Positions 1 through 7,318 of a stretch of DNA of 17,647 nt are shown here, one piece after another. The number at the start of each line of letters is the position of its first letter. The first letter of the stretch is position 1. The translations under genes were made by a program, and so were the position numbers. The DNA is from an uncultured bacterium. GTDB taxonomy: Bacteria; Cyanobacteriota; Vampirovibrionia; Gastranaerophilales; Gastranaerophilaceae. The DNA is taken from assembly GCA_947365485.1 (NCBI GenBank), contig CANAXK010000011.1, positions 1 through 17,647 on the forward strand. The letters run 5' to 3'. The notes below the pieces were generated by a model. The model had not been told where the DNA came from. It worked only from the letters and a program-made list of their open reading frames with translations, and ran no database searches.

Positions 1-710
1 TGGCAAACGTTAACACATCAGGGTTCAAAAAATCCAGAATCGAGTTTCAGGACTTGCTCTCACAAGCAGTGAGAACACCGGGTGCGCTGATGAACCAGGG
101 TACATACCAGCCTGTCGGTATTGAAATCGGGCTCGGTGTAAAAACCGCTGCAACAACCCGCGTGTTTACACAGGGGATTGCAATCTCAACAGGACGCCAA
201 CTCGATATCGAAATCGAGGGCGAAGGCTTCTTGCAGGTTATGAAAGAAGACGGCTCACTTGCTTATACACGTGACGGCTGCTTGCAGGTAGACTCACTCG
301 GCCAGCTCTGTACTAACGACGGGCTTTTGATTCAGCCTTCTGTTTCAATCCCGCGTGACGCTACAGAAATCACGATTACGCAGGACGGAAACATCTCTGT
401 AACACTTCCGGGGCAGACCCAGCAGTCAACTGTCGGCTCTTTGCAGCTGGTTAAATTCCAGAACCCTTCTGGTTTGCTCTCAATCGGGCACAACCTTTAT
501 AAAGAAACACAGGCTTCCGGAAACCCTGTTCAGGATACACCGGGTCAAAACGGTCTGGGCTTGATTCAACAGTGCATGCTCGAAGGCTCTAACGTTCAAA
601 TCGTGGACGAACTTGTCGGGCTAATCAAGGCAGAACGTGCGTTTGAATCCAATTCAAAACTGATTAACTCTTCAAGCAACATCTTGCAGATAACTAATAA
701 CATGTCGTAG
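1..710 (+). CDS. flgG: Flagellar distal rod protein FlgG (5' end outside window)
   Basis: FlgG forms the distal rod of the flagellar basal body, the shaft that passes through the P and L rings. The reading frame is open from the first bases, beginning ANVNTSGFKKSRIEFQDLL, which is the conserved start region of rod/hook proteins, so about 25 N-terminal residues are missing. The middle holds the FlgG signatures FTQG, LDIEIEGEGFLQV and AYTRDG. The C-terminus, LEGSNVQIVDELVGLIKAER followed by AFESNSK, is the classical rod/hook D0 helix. About 236 residues are visible against a usual length near 260. It is followed after 9 bases by flgA, and is evidently mid-operon (flgF may precede it). Three cysteines (in DGC, QLC and QQC) are unusual for an axial protein. 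FlgF is the main alternative; the central motifs favour FlgG. Confidence 0.95.
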   Translation, partial: ANVNTSGFKKSRIEFQDLLSQAVRTPGALMNQGTYQPVGIEIGLGVKTAATTRVFTQGIAISTGRQLDIEIEGEGFLQVMKEDGSLAYTRDGCLQVDSLGQLCTNDGLLIQPSVSIPRDATEITITQDGNISVTLPGQTQQSTVGSLQLVKFQNPSGLLSIGHNLYKETQASGNPVQDTPGQNGLGLIQQCMLEGSNVQIVDELVGLIKAERAFESNSKLINSSSNILQITNNMS

Positions 711-719
711 AGGTCGTAG

Positions 720-1424
720 GTGAATAAATTTTTGGTAACAGCTTTAATAATGATGATAAGCACACTCGGCGCAAGCGCGCAGGTGGTTACTTCTGCTGAA
801 GTTAAAGCCACTGTTGCCAAAATTCTGGAAGACGGGTACAAAAAGATTTCTGACGGTGATGTTGAGGTGAAAGTTTCTGCAACCCAGTTTGCGCAGCTCC
901 AGCTTCCTGACGGGAAAATAACCTACAAAATTGTTTCAGGCGCTGATAAGGTTGTACCGCGCGACATCAAAAGGGTTGATGTTTATGTGAACAACGCGTT
1001 TGTGAGAAGCCTTAACCTTCCGGTGCAGACAAAAGTTTATAGAGAAGTGCTTGTGGCAAGAGACTTTATCGACAGAGAACAGGCTGTGACAATAGAGAGC
1101 ACAGAGGTTAAGAAGGTTGATGTTTCCATGAAAATGGACTACGTTCTTGAAGAGAGAATGCTTTCCAAGGAAATCTCAACAAAAAAAGCGTTCCAAAAAG
1201 GCGAAATTATTGATAAACGGTTTGTAAAAATGCGCCCTGATGTTGCAAGAAATTCCGATGTGCGGATTTTCTTTGTCTCAAACGGCGCTGTGATGATTTC
1301 TATTGACGGCACTGCGATGATGGACGGGATGTGCGGTGACTACGTTAATGTAGAGAACAGGAATTACAAAAAGGTTTATAACGGGAAAGTAATCGGGGAA
1401 AATAAGGTATTGGTAGTTATATGA
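720..1424 (+). CDS. flgA: Flagellar P-ring assembly chaperone FlgA
   Basis: FlgA is a periplasmic chaperone needed to assemble the FlgI P ring around the rod. The 234-residue product starts with a signal peptide (MNKFLVTALIMMISTLGASA, cleavage near residue 20-21). It ends with the FlgA SAF-type domain: a stretch around 150-175 (KKAFQKGEIIDKRFVKMR) followed by the DGxxGDYVNVEN motif near residue 205-215, which is the best family marker. The start is GTG at 720, preceded by a purine-rich GAGGTCGTAGG; no nearby ATG gives the signal peptide. The stop codon overlaps the flgI start (ATGA), indicating translational coupling of the chaperone to its client. The central part is poorly conserved, as is common in FlgA. 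Confidence 0.88.
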   Translation: MNKFLVTALIMMISTLGASAQVVTSAEVKATVAKILEDGYKKISDGDVEVKVSATQFAQLQLPDGKITYKIVSGADKVVPRDIKRVDVYVNNAFVRSLNLPVQTKVYREVLVARDFIDREQAVTIESTEVKKVDVSMKMDYVLEERMLSKEISTKKAFQKGEIIDKRFVKMRPDVARNSDVRIFFVSNGAVMISIDGTAMMDGMCGDYVNVENRNYKKVYNGKVIGENKVLVVI

Positions 1425-2524
1425 AAAGATGTGTAGCGATAGTTTTAACAGTGATGCTCATGCTTACGGGGCTTTTACCCGTAAACGCAATCGACGCAAA
1501 AGTAAGGATTATGGACTTGACCCATATTAAGGGAGTTCGTGAAAACCAGCTTGTGGGATACGGACTGGTTGTCGGTCTTCCGGGTACAGGGGATAACTCA
1601 CGTTCAACCCAGATTACAAACAAGATGTTATTACGTAACCTCGGCACAGTAATCGAGCAGGAAAACTATATCCAGAAAGGCGCATCTGCTGCCGTTATCG
1701 TAACAGCAACAGTACCTCCGTTTTCTAAAAACGGGGACAAAATCGATGTTACAGTCTCAGCAATGGCAGACTGTAAGAGCCTTGAAGGCGGCGTGCTTGT
1801 CCAGACAATCCTGAAAGCACCGAACGGCGAAGCTGTTGCGGTTGCTCAAGGCCCTCTTTCTGTTGGCGGTATTAACAAAATCGCGGGCGGCTCTTCTGCA
1901 AGAACAGCAATCACCACAACCGGCAGAATCCCTGGCGGTGCAATAATCGAGCGCGATATCTATACAGAAATCGGGGACGAGGACTCAATCACGCTTTCAA
2001 TCGACCGCTCTGATTACACCCTTGTTTCAAGGATTGCAAAATCAGTTTCCCAGATTGCACCGGCGCAGGCGATTGACGGAAGCTCTGTAAGGGTTAAGAT
2101 TCCGGCGAGATACCTTAACGACAGGGTCTCTTTTATCTCTATACTGGAAAACCTCGAGGTCTCACCGACACTTGATAAGGCAAAAGTCGTTGTTAACGAA
2201 AGAACGGGAACAGTGGTAATCGGGGCTGATGTAAAACTTCTCCCTGCTGCGGTTGCACACGGAAATATTACGGTTACTGTTTCTACATCAAACGAGGTTT
2301 CACAGCCGAATGCGTTCTCAAACGGCGCAACAGTCGGGTTTGAAAACTCTGATATCGAGATTAACAAGGCACCTGGAAGCCTTGTTACTATGCCGGCTAA
2401 CAGCAATCTGAATGATTTGGTTAGGGCGCTTAATTCGATTGGCGTGGCACCGGTTGACTTAATCTCTATTTTGCAGGCTCTTAAGAAATCAGGCAGCTTG
2501 CAGGCAGAGCTGGTAATTATTTAG
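1421..2524 (+). CDS. flgI: Flagellar P-ring protein FlgI
   Basis: FlgI forms the P ring, the periplasmic bushing in the peptidoglycan layer. The 367-residue protein has the normal family length. A Sec signal peptide (about residues 1-23, ending LPVNA) is followed by the hallmark segments RIMDLTHIKGVRENQLVGYG, LVVGLPGTGDN, TVPPFSKNGDKIDVTVSAMA, GGVLVQT, GTVVIGADV and, near the C-terminus, LNDLVRALNSIGVAPVDLIS followed by ILQALKKSGSLQAELVII. All of these are standard for FlgI. The ATG overlaps the flgA stop by 4 bases. Its presence shows a basal body with a P ring, which together with flgH downstream implies a Gram-negative type envelope. Confidence 0.98.
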   Translation: MKRCVAIVLTVMLMLTGLLPVNAIDAKVRIMDLTHIKGVRENQLVGYGLVVGLPGTGDNSRSTQITNKMLLRNLGTVIEQENYIQKGASAAVIVTATVPPFSKNGDKIDVTVSAMADCKSLEGGVLVQTILKAPNGEAVAVAQGPLSVGGINKIAGGSSARTAITTTGRIPGGAIIERDIYTEIGDEDSITLSIDRSDYTLVSRIAKSVSQIAPAQAIDGSSVRVKIPARYLNDRVSFISILENLEVSPTLDKAKVVVNERTGTVVIGADVKLLPAAVAHGNITVTVSTSNEVSQPNAFSNGATVGFENSDIEINKAPGSLVTMPANSNLNDLVRALNSIGVAPVDLISILQALKKSGSLQAELVII

Positions 2525-2535
2525 AGGAGGGCGCC

Positions 2536-2889
2536 ATGGATTTTTCAACACCTACCTTAGACTTAATCAAAAGCGGGCTCAAAAACGCACAGACAGTAAA
2601 CGCTGATCAGGTGCTTTATAACAGAATCAAGGAATCAGGAGATTCCAAAGAGCAGTTGAAAAAAGCTGCACAGGAATTCGAAGCAATTTTTATTACAAAG
2701 ATGCTTTCTCAAATGGACAAGACGGTTGACAGAGACAACGGGCTTTTCGGTAAGGAATCGCAATATGTGGACACGTTCAAGTCAATTGTTTACCAGCAGA
2801 TGGGTCACGACCTTGCAAGTAATCCAAGAACAACGTTCGGATTCGCAGAAAGTATTTACAGACAGATGGAAAAGTATGTTGGAGGCTAA
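2536..2889 (+). CDS. flgJ: FlgJ-type rod-binding protein, single domain
   Basis: This 117-residue protein matches the N-terminal rod-binding/rod-cap domain of FlgJ, which helps rod subunits assemble in the periplasm. The conserved core runs AAQEFEAIFITKMLSQMDKT, then GLFGKESQYVDTF, then QQMGHDLAS and FGFAESIYRQM. The C-terminal peptidoglycan hydrolase (muramidase) domain of enteric FlgJ is absent. Single-domain FlgJ is common outside Beta- and Gammaproteobacteria, so a separate lytic enzyme encoded elsewhere is expected. A very strong ribosome site (AGAGGAGGG, 2523-2531) precedes the ATG. Its last codons (GGAGGC) double as the SD of the next gene. Confidence 0.9.
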   Translation: MDFSTPTLDLIKSGLKNAQTVNADQVLYNRIKESGDSKEQLKKAAQEFEAIFITKMLSQMDKTVDRDNGLFGKESQYVDTFKSIVYQQMGHDLASNPRTTFGFAESIYRQMEKYVGG

Positions 2890-2894
2890 AATAA

Positions 2895-3167
2895 ATGTTA
2901 TCATCAGTAGGACAAAATAATTCGGTACAGCAATTCAGCGCGTTGAACGCGTTTCGCTCCAACCAGACTTTGCCAAAAAAAGACGAAGAACAGGTCGAGG
3001 TATCAAAGGGCGTAAACACAAGCTCTGCAAAGAGTCTCCTTGACAGAATCGATGTGTCAGAGCTGAGGGAGTGCGCCAAAAAAGTTGGTGAATTCAATAT
3101 TTCAGATGATGACATCAAATACGGTTTACTGTACGGTAGAAGTGTTATAGCAGAGTACCTTTGCTAA
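2895..3167 (+). CDS. Small flagellar-operon protein, possibly FlgM-like
   Basis: I do not recognise this 90-residue protein with certainty. It lies inside the flagellar operon between flgJ and flgH, with a GGAGG ribosome site (2881-2885) nine bases before the ATG, so it is a real gene. There is no signal peptide or membrane segment. The first half is polar and probably disordered (EEQVEVSKG, SSAKSLLDR). The second half is predicted helical, with FNISDDDIKYGLLYGRSVIA near the end. Anti-sigma-28 factors (FlgM) have this plan: about 90 residues, a disordered N-terminal half often with an 'EVS'-like segment, and a helical C-terminus. FlgM is therefore a candidate, and the nearby flgN-flgK-flgL genes fit. 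No motif proves it; a lineage-specific flagellar accessory protein is equally possible. Confidence 0.55.
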   Translation: MLSSVGQNNSVQQFSALNAFRSNQTLPKKDEEQVEVSKGVNTSSAKSLLDRIDVSELRECAKKVGEFNISDDDIKYGLLYGRSVIAEYLC

Positions 3168-3185
3168 TCTTGGGGATTGATTATT

Positions 3186-3806
3186 ATGAAAAAATTACTT
3201 GTATCAACAATAATATTAACGATGACAGCGCTAACAGTGCCTTCCGTAAACGCAGAATCTCTGTTTACACTCGGTGCAAGCGCAAACTATCAGGGCACAC
3301 CGCGCTCATTGTTCGGCGGGGTTCAGGCACACCAGATTGGTGACTTGCTCTCTATAATCATGGCAGAAAATATTACGGTGAGCGATAACCTGACTTATGC
3401 TTCCGCTAAGTCATCCAACACTGTTGATACCTTTACAACATTCCTGAAAGACTGGCTTCATTTGTCTGCACTCAAGAGCTCCGACGGATTCGGTGGCTCA
3501 AATGAGGTCTCAAATTCTGCTAACGGCGCAAGACAGATGGCGTTCGGAGACAGAATCGCTGTTCAGGTAATCCAGCAGCTTCCGAACGGAAACCTAAGTG
3601 TGCAGGGCAAAAAGGTGCTTGTTAACGGTAACGAAAGAATGGATTTTATTGTGACAGGCGTGGTCGACCCGAGGTGGCTCAATGTTGACGGCGAAATCTA
3701 CTCGTACAATGTTTCTAACCTGCAGTTTGCACTCTCCGGCAGAGGCGCAATCTCTAGAAACCAGAACGAAGGTATATTTAACAGGTTTATTAAGTACCTG
3801 TTCTAA
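3186..3806 (+). CDS. flgH: Flagellar L-ring protein FlgH without lipobox
   Basis: FlgH forms the L ring, the bushing in the outer membrane. The 206-residue protein shows the family landmarks: SLFGGVQAHQIGDLLSIIMA with AENITVSDN (the 'vGDIltv.i.E.t.asn' region), FGDRIAVQVIQQLPNGNLSV, QGKKVLVNGNE and a C-terminus ending in SGRGAISRNQNEGIFNRFIK. I chose ATG 3186 over the in-frame TTG at 3177 because TGGGGA (3171-3176) is nine bases upstream of the ATG and directly abuts the TTG. Most FlgH proteins are lipoproteins; here the signal peptide ends in PSVNA and looks like a signal peptidase I site, and there is no cysteine anywhere in the protein. It therefore cannot be lipidated in the usual way. 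flgN follows after 8 bases. Confidence 0.93.
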   Translation: MKKLLVSTIILTMTALTVPSVNAESLFTLGASANYQGTPRSLFGGVQAHQIGDLLSIIMAENITVSDNLTYASAKSSNTVDTFTTFLKDWLHLSALKSSDGFGGSNEVSNSANGARQMAFGDRIAVQVIQQLPNGNLSVQGKKVLVNGNERMDFIVTGVVDPRWLNVDGEIYSYNVSNLQFALSGRGAISRNQNEGIFNRFIKYLF

Positions 3807-3814
3807 GGAAATTT

Positions 3815-4312
3815 ATGGATAACAAACAATTCCACAACTTAATAGAAATTCTCGACAAGGAAATCACGGCTTACGAAAAACTTAAGGAGCTCTTTCAGGA
3901 AAAGAAAGAAACACTTAAAAAATCCAAGCCCGATGATTTGGGTGTGCTCGATAACAAAATCCTCGCACTCAATAACAAGATTCTAAAACTTAACGACACG
4001 CGAAAAAATCTTGTTGTTGAACTAAGTGGAGAAGACTTGAATATGTCAGGCTTAATCGCTCTCGCAGAGCGCGAAGCACCGAATTTTGCAGAGCCTCTAA
4101 AAGAACGAAAGGTAAAGATTTGTAACAATTTTGATGAGTTAGCGTTATTAAATCGGCAAAATGTGGAATTATTAAAACATGGCATCATAATCTCTAACAA
4201 GATGTTGGAAACGATAGTGAATGCTTTTGCTCCTCAAGGAAGTTTTTATAACGGAGCAGGAAAAACAGACACACATGACATAGACATGTGGACAGTGAAT
4301 GAACAAATTTAG
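3815..4312 (+). CDS. flgN: FlgN-type export chaperone for FlgK/FlgL
   Basis: FlgN is a cytosolic chaperone that binds the C-terminal helices of the hook-filament junction proteins FlgK and FlgL before export. This 165-residue protein is almost entirely charged helix or coiled coil: LIEILDKEITAYEKLKELFQ, then EKKETLKKSKPDDLGVLDNK and repeated LNNKILKLND heptads. That matches the FlgN fold (N-terminal 'L...L..E...y..L..l...k...l...d' pattern). It stands immediately before its two expected clients, which is the strongest support, since FlgN sequences are weakly conserved. The ribosome site AAGGAA overlaps the flgH stop. The C-terminal tail (FAPQGSFYNGAGK onward) looks disordered. Confidence 0.8.
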   Translation: MDNKQFHNLIEILDKEITAYEKLKELFQEKKETLKKSKPDDLGVLDNKILALNNKILKLNDTRKNLVVELSGEDLNMSGLIALAEREAPNFAEPLKERKVKICNNFDELALLNRQNVELLKHGIIISNKMLETIVNAFAPQGSFYNGAGKTDTHDIDMWTVNEQI

Positions 4313-4368
4313 GGATATTTGCGCCCTGAATGAATTCAGAACTACAACTTAATCGAATGAGGTAAAAC

Positions 4369-5970
4369 ATGGTTAGCTTATTATCATCACTAAACATGAG
4401 CGCAGGTGCAATATCTGTGAATGAGAAGGCAATTAGCGTTGTCTCCCACAATGTTGCCAACATGAACACTGAAGGCTACCACAAACAGCGCGCCAATCTT
4501 GCGACAAGAAACATCGCGGGTACTATTGGTGATAGCGTTTACAGTCAGGTTCGTGCAAACGGCGGGGTGAAGATTGCTAATATCATGCGCTACAACGACG
4601 AGTACCTTAACACGTACTATAGAAACCAGCTTTCAGATAAGAGCAAACTCGAAGCCCAACTCGAAGGACTGGGGGATCTTGCTAAAATCCTAGACGACCT
4701 CGAAGGCACGGGGATTGATGATGCGCTTAGCAAGTTTTATGAAGCTTTGAACAACCTCAACGAATACCCTGCAAGCTCAACAGCCAGAATCAATTTCATT
4801 GAGACAACAAAAACACTGGCTGCTACAATGAACACCAAGTACAAACAGCTTCAGCAGAACACAACAGAAGCACTGGGTGACGGCGAGTCAGACGAAAGCC
4901 TTGAAAACTCTAAGATTTACGTTCAATTCCAGGCTCTGAATAATAAACTCGAAGAACTTGCAAGCGTTAACAAAGCACTCCAGATTACCCAGACCGGTAC
5001 GCTTGAGGCAAACAACCTGCTTGATAAACGAGACTTGATTCTTAATGATATTGCGAAATTCACCGATATCAAGGTCGTTGAAAAAGCAAACGGGTCAGTA
5101 AACGTCTATGCTTGTGGAACAGCGCTTGTTAAGGGCGCGACTGTGACGGGCGAGCTCCAGATTGAGACAGCAAAATCTTATTGCGAAAAGAACGGGATTA
5201 CTTATCCTGATGACTGGGACGGAGAAAACGCTGTTATAAGCATTTACAACCCTCAGGAAGACCGCGTGATTATTGGTAACGCGAACGCTGAAATCAGGTC
5301 AGGTACACTGGGTGGCTTGCTTCACTTTGCAACAGACAACGGCGACGGTGAAAATGGGATTAATGCTGGAACTGTTATGAAGGGGCTTAACACACTTGCG
5401 CAGACTCTTGCAAACCTGATGAACGATTTGAATACCAGAGACGGTGCTTATTGCATAAATCCGGATGACACAGGCAAGTTGATGGCAACGGATGAAAACA
5501 ATCTTATATTCGTAAACTCAGCGGATGGTACTGGAGAAGGGATTACAGCAGGGAATATCCAGATTAATCCGGCTTTGCTGACAGAAGACGGGTGCTGGAA
5601 ACTTGCCTGTGCGTTCTTCGGTGACGGTGTAAACTTTGACGAGAACGCTGTGGGTAATGCGCAAAACGCGGCGGCAATGCTTGGCACAAGAAACGAAAAA
5701 CAGGCCGATTTGAATGGAATGTCTCTTGAGGATTTCTACACAAGTATTGTTGGTAAAGTTGCTGCTGCGGGAAACACGCTTCAATCTCTTTACGACACCC
5801 AGAGCGAGGTTGTTGACTCAATCGAAACAAAGATTAAGGACGCAACCGGAGTTGATATCAACGAGGAGCTGGTCGACCTTGTAAGATTTCAGACTGCATA
5901 CTCTGCGGCTGCGCAGGTGTTTAACACTTGCAATACTTGTCTTGATACGTTAATGACTTTAGGAAGGTAA
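4369..5970 (+). CDS. flgK: Flagellar hook-associated protein 1 FlgK
   Basis: FlgK (HAP1) is the first junction protein between hook and filament and is exported through the flagellar type III system. The 533-residue protein begins with the rod/hook N-terminal domain (AISVNEKAISVVSHNVANMN, then TEGYHKQRANLATR). It ends with the matching D0 helix (DINEELVDLVRFQTAYSAAA). The middle contains the FlgK segments LDDLEGTGIDDALSKFYEAL, NNLNEYPASSTAR and LLDKRDLILNDIAKFTDIKV. The ATG has GAGG (4359-4362) six bases upstream. There are seven cysteines, including a CNTC (CxxC) in the C-terminal helix, which is unusual for a protein in the extracellular filament axis. flgL follows 2 bases later. Confidence 0.97.
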   Translation: MVSLLSSLNMSAGAISVNEKAISVVSHNVANMNTEGYHKQRANLATRNIAGTIGDSVYSQVRANGGVKIANIMRYNDEYLNTYYRNQLSDKSKLEAQLEGLGDLAKILDDLEGTGIDDALSKFYEALNNLNEYPASSTARINFIETTKTLAATMNTKYKQLQQNTTEALGDGESDESLENSKIYVQFQALNNKLEELASVNKALQITQTGTLEANNLLDKRDLILNDIAKFTDIKVVEKANGSVNVYACGTALVKGATVTGELQIETAKSYCEKNGITYPDDWDGENAVISIYNPQEDRVIIGNANAEIRSGTLGGLLHFATDNGDGENGINAGTVMKGLNTLAQTLANLMNDLNTRDGAYCINPDDTGKLMATDENNLIFVNSADGTGEGITAGNIQINPALLTEDGCWKLACAFFGDGVNFDENAVGNAQNAAAMLGTRNEKQADLNGMSLEDFYTSIVGKVAAAGNTLQSLYDTQSEVVDSIETKIKDATGVDINEELVDLVRFQTAYSAAAQVFNTCNTCLDTLMTLGR

Positions 5971-5972
5971 TT

Positions 5973-7049
5973 ATGGTAAACAGAATTTCTACAAGCGGAA
6001 AATATTCTCAACTCGTTGCTGATATGCAACGCAACCTGATGAATTACAACAGGATTTCTAAACAGCTTGCTTCTGGAAGCCGGCTAACAAGTATTACTGA
6101 CGACCCTATTGCGACTGTAAATGTTCTTAATACGAACAGGCAACTCGGTCAGATAGATACATTTTCAAAGAATGTGGAACTTGCGACAACCGAGTTGAGC
6201 GCGCTTGACGATTTGATGGAACTTGCGACCGGATACCTTTCTACTGTATGGGACAAAGCGATTCAGGCAAACAATCAGACCTATTCAAACACTTCGCTTG
6301 AGGCTCTTAAGGTTGAAGTTGACGAGACAATCAAGACAATGGTTGACCTTGCAAACACAGAGTATAACGACAATTATATCTTTGGCGGCGCTAACACAAA
6401 GATTCACCCATATGAGATTGACGATAATGGCAATATAATTTATCACGGTACACCGCATGATAACCCGGATTATATCAGACAAACAGAAGTCTCTGACGGC
6501 GTGTTTGAGGTAATCAATACGACCGGCGACAGGGTTTTTGGCTACTACGAAGCAACATTCGAGTACGCTGACGCTGATGGCAAAAAGGTTATCGAAAATG
6601 TTGATGCTGACGGCAAAAAGACTTACACCTATGAAGATGGCACTGATTACACCGGTAAAGTCGAGGATTTGAAGGCAACGATTGTTGATGAGAAGTACTC
6701 TGGCGTATTGGGTGCGATGAAGCTTTTGAGCAACTCAATCCAGATGGTTTTGGACGGTGACACAGAGGCTGGGTATAAGCAGATGAACTCTACTTTGGAC
6801 ATGTTCAAGAACTCCTTGACCGATATAACAGAGGAGCAGACCAAGTTTGGCGGGGTTTATAACAGGCTTGAGATGACGACTTCAACTCTTGAGACGAGCA
6901 ACGACAATTTGACTGCGTATCTTTCATCCCAGAAGGATGTTGATCTTCCGACGGCGATATCAAACTGGCTGCAAGCGCAGTACGCTTATCAGGCTAGCTT
7001 GCAGGTTTCATCCGCTTCAATGGGTATGAGTTTACTGAATTATCTATAA
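5973..7049 (+). CDS. flgL: Flagellar hook-associated protein 3 FlgL
   Basis: FlgL (HAP3) is the second hook-filament junction protein, homologous to flagellin. The 358-residue product has the flagellin-type N-terminal domain (MVNRISTSGKYSQLVADMQR, then SKQLASGSRLTSITDDPIAT) and C-terminus (LPTAISNWLQAQYAYQASLQ, ending MGMSLLNYL). The N-terminal helix also contains ANTEYNDNYIFGGANT, a conserved FlgL/flagellin 'n..YlFgG' marker that separates FlgL from plain flagellin. The variable middle domain has a 33-base direct duplication (6570-6587 and 6603-6620) that repeats DADGKK, a sign of recent domain growth. An AGGAAGG ribosome site overlaps the end of flgK (5961-5967). It contains no cysteine, unlike FlgK. 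It is the last gene of the operon. Confidence 0.96.
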   Translation: MVNRISTSGKYSQLVADMQRNLMNYNRISKQLASGSRLTSITDDPIATVNVLNTNRQLGQIDTFSKNVELATTELSALDDLMELATGYLSTVWDKAIQANNQTYSNTSLEALKVEVDETIKTMVDLANTEYNDNYIFGGANTKIHPYEIDDNGNIIYHGTPHDNPDYIRQTEVSDGVFEVINTTGDRVFGYYEATFEYADADGKKVIENVDADGKKTYTYEDGTDYTGKVEDLKATIVDEKYSGVLGAMKLLSNSIQMVLDGDTEAGYKQMNSTLDMFKNSLTDITEEQTKFGGVYNRLEMTTSTLETSNDNLTAYLSSQKDVDLPTAISNWLQAQYAYQASLQVSSASMGMSLLNYL

Positions 7050-7055
7050 TAATCT

Positions 7056-7081
7056 TGCGCTCCTCACGGATGAAGAGCGCA
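7056..7081 (+). other. Hairpin just after flgL
   Basis: TGCGCTC (7056-7062) can pair with GAGCGCA (7075-7081) across a 12-base loop. No T-run follows on the + strand, so it is not a standard terminator. It may be a 3' stabilising or processing hairpin of the flagellar mRNA. Confidence 0.4.
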
Positions 7082-7128
7082 GGTGGTTAAAAAATATAGT
7101 CTACAATTTTAATATACTTACCATTTTT

Positions 7129-7157
7129 AAGGGCATTTTGGTGCCCTTTTATTTTTT
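7129..7157 (+). terminator. Intrinsic terminator of the flagellar operon
   Basis: AAGGGCA (7129-7135) pairs with TGCCCTT (7142-7148) around a 6-base loop and runs directly into a T-rich tail (7147-7157). It lies 80 bases after the flgL stop and just before the antisense promoter of the first toxin-antitoxin-like module, insulating that promoter from flagellar read-through. Confidence 0.85.
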
Positions 7158-7162
7158 GTTTG

Positions 7163-7191
7163 TTGAAATTTTGACAAATGTACGTTATAAT
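7163..7191 (+). promoter_or_regulatory. Promoter for antisense RNA A
   Basis: TTGAAA (7163-7168) and a perfect TATAAT (7186-7191) are 17 bases apart, a textbook housekeeping promoter. Predicted start is near 7198. No + strand gene of normal size begins here; the transcript would run into the 3' half of the oppositely oriented small ORF. Confidence 0.75.
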
Positions 7192-7194
7192 AAA

Positions 7195-7239
7195 GTAAAG
7201 GGAAGCTTGAGTCGCCATAAAGCTCCATCATCCCTTTAC
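7195..7239 (-). terminator. 3' hairpin and likely terminator of small-ORF mRNA A
   Basis: On the - strand GTAAAGGGA (7239-7231) pairs with TCCCTTTAC (7203-7195), nine base pairs, with an inner AAGCT/AGCTT stem. A moderately T-rich tail (TTTATTAT) follows. The ORF stop codon lies inside the first arm, as in compact type I toxin mRNAs. Confidence 0.55.
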
Positions 7240-7296
7240 AACAAGACTAAAATAATTTGTAAAATAGCACTTACGGCAATAAGTGCTATTTTTATT
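7198..7296 (+). ncRNA. Antisense RNA A, candidate type I antitoxin
   Basis: A predicted RNA of about 100 nt lies between the promoter at 7163-7191 and the intrinsic terminator at 7262-7296. It begins with a hairpin: GTAAAGGGA, 7195-7203, pairs with TCCCTTTAC, 7231-7239, and AGCTT/AAGCT form an inner stem. The hairpin is followed by a short AT-rich linker and then the terminator stem. It is the exact complement of the last two-thirds of the - strand 26-codon ORF and of that mRNA's 3' hairpin, which is how antitoxin RNAs of the TxpA/RatA type are arranged. I do not recognise it as any named RNA (not 6S, tmRNA or SRP RNA). The role is inferred. Confidence 0.6.
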
Positions 7297-7316
7297 ACAA
7301 TAAGCAGTCTTATCAT
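7236..7316 (-). CDS. 26-residue hydrophobic peptide, candidate type I toxin A
   Basis: This small ORF reads MIRLLIVIKIALIAVSAILQ followed by IILVLL, which is essentially one transmembrane helix with R3, K9 and Q20 as its only polar side chains besides S16. The start is marked by GGGAGGTGA (7330-7322) five bases before the ATG, a near-perfect SD. Upstream is a consensus promoter (7401-7429) and a 78-base 5' UTR; downstream is a hairpin terminator. A convergent antisense RNA covers the 3' part. Short hydrophobic peptides with this arrangement are typical of type I toxins (Ibs, Fst, TxpA, AapA families), which insert in the inner membrane. I do not recognise the sequence as a member of a named family. 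Chance is unlikely given the promoter, SD and antisense RNA together, but toxicity is inference. Confidence 0.62.
   Translation of the reverse strand: MIRLLIVIKIALIAVSAILQIILVLL
7262..7296 (+). terminator. Intrinsic terminator of antisense RNA A
   Basis: AAATAGCACTTA (7262-7273) and TAAGTGCTATTT (7280-7291) form a perfect 12-base-pair stem with loop CGGCAA, followed by T-rich sequence to 7296. It lies wholly inside the - strand small ORF, so the ORF codons and the antisense terminator share the same bases. Confidence 0.85.
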
Positions 7317-7318
7317 AG

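Noticed and set aside
7171..7191. TTGACA with TATAAT as a promoter pair in module A.
   Set aside because: The spacing is only 9 bases; the correct partner for TATAAT is TTGAAA at 7163, with a 17-base spacer.
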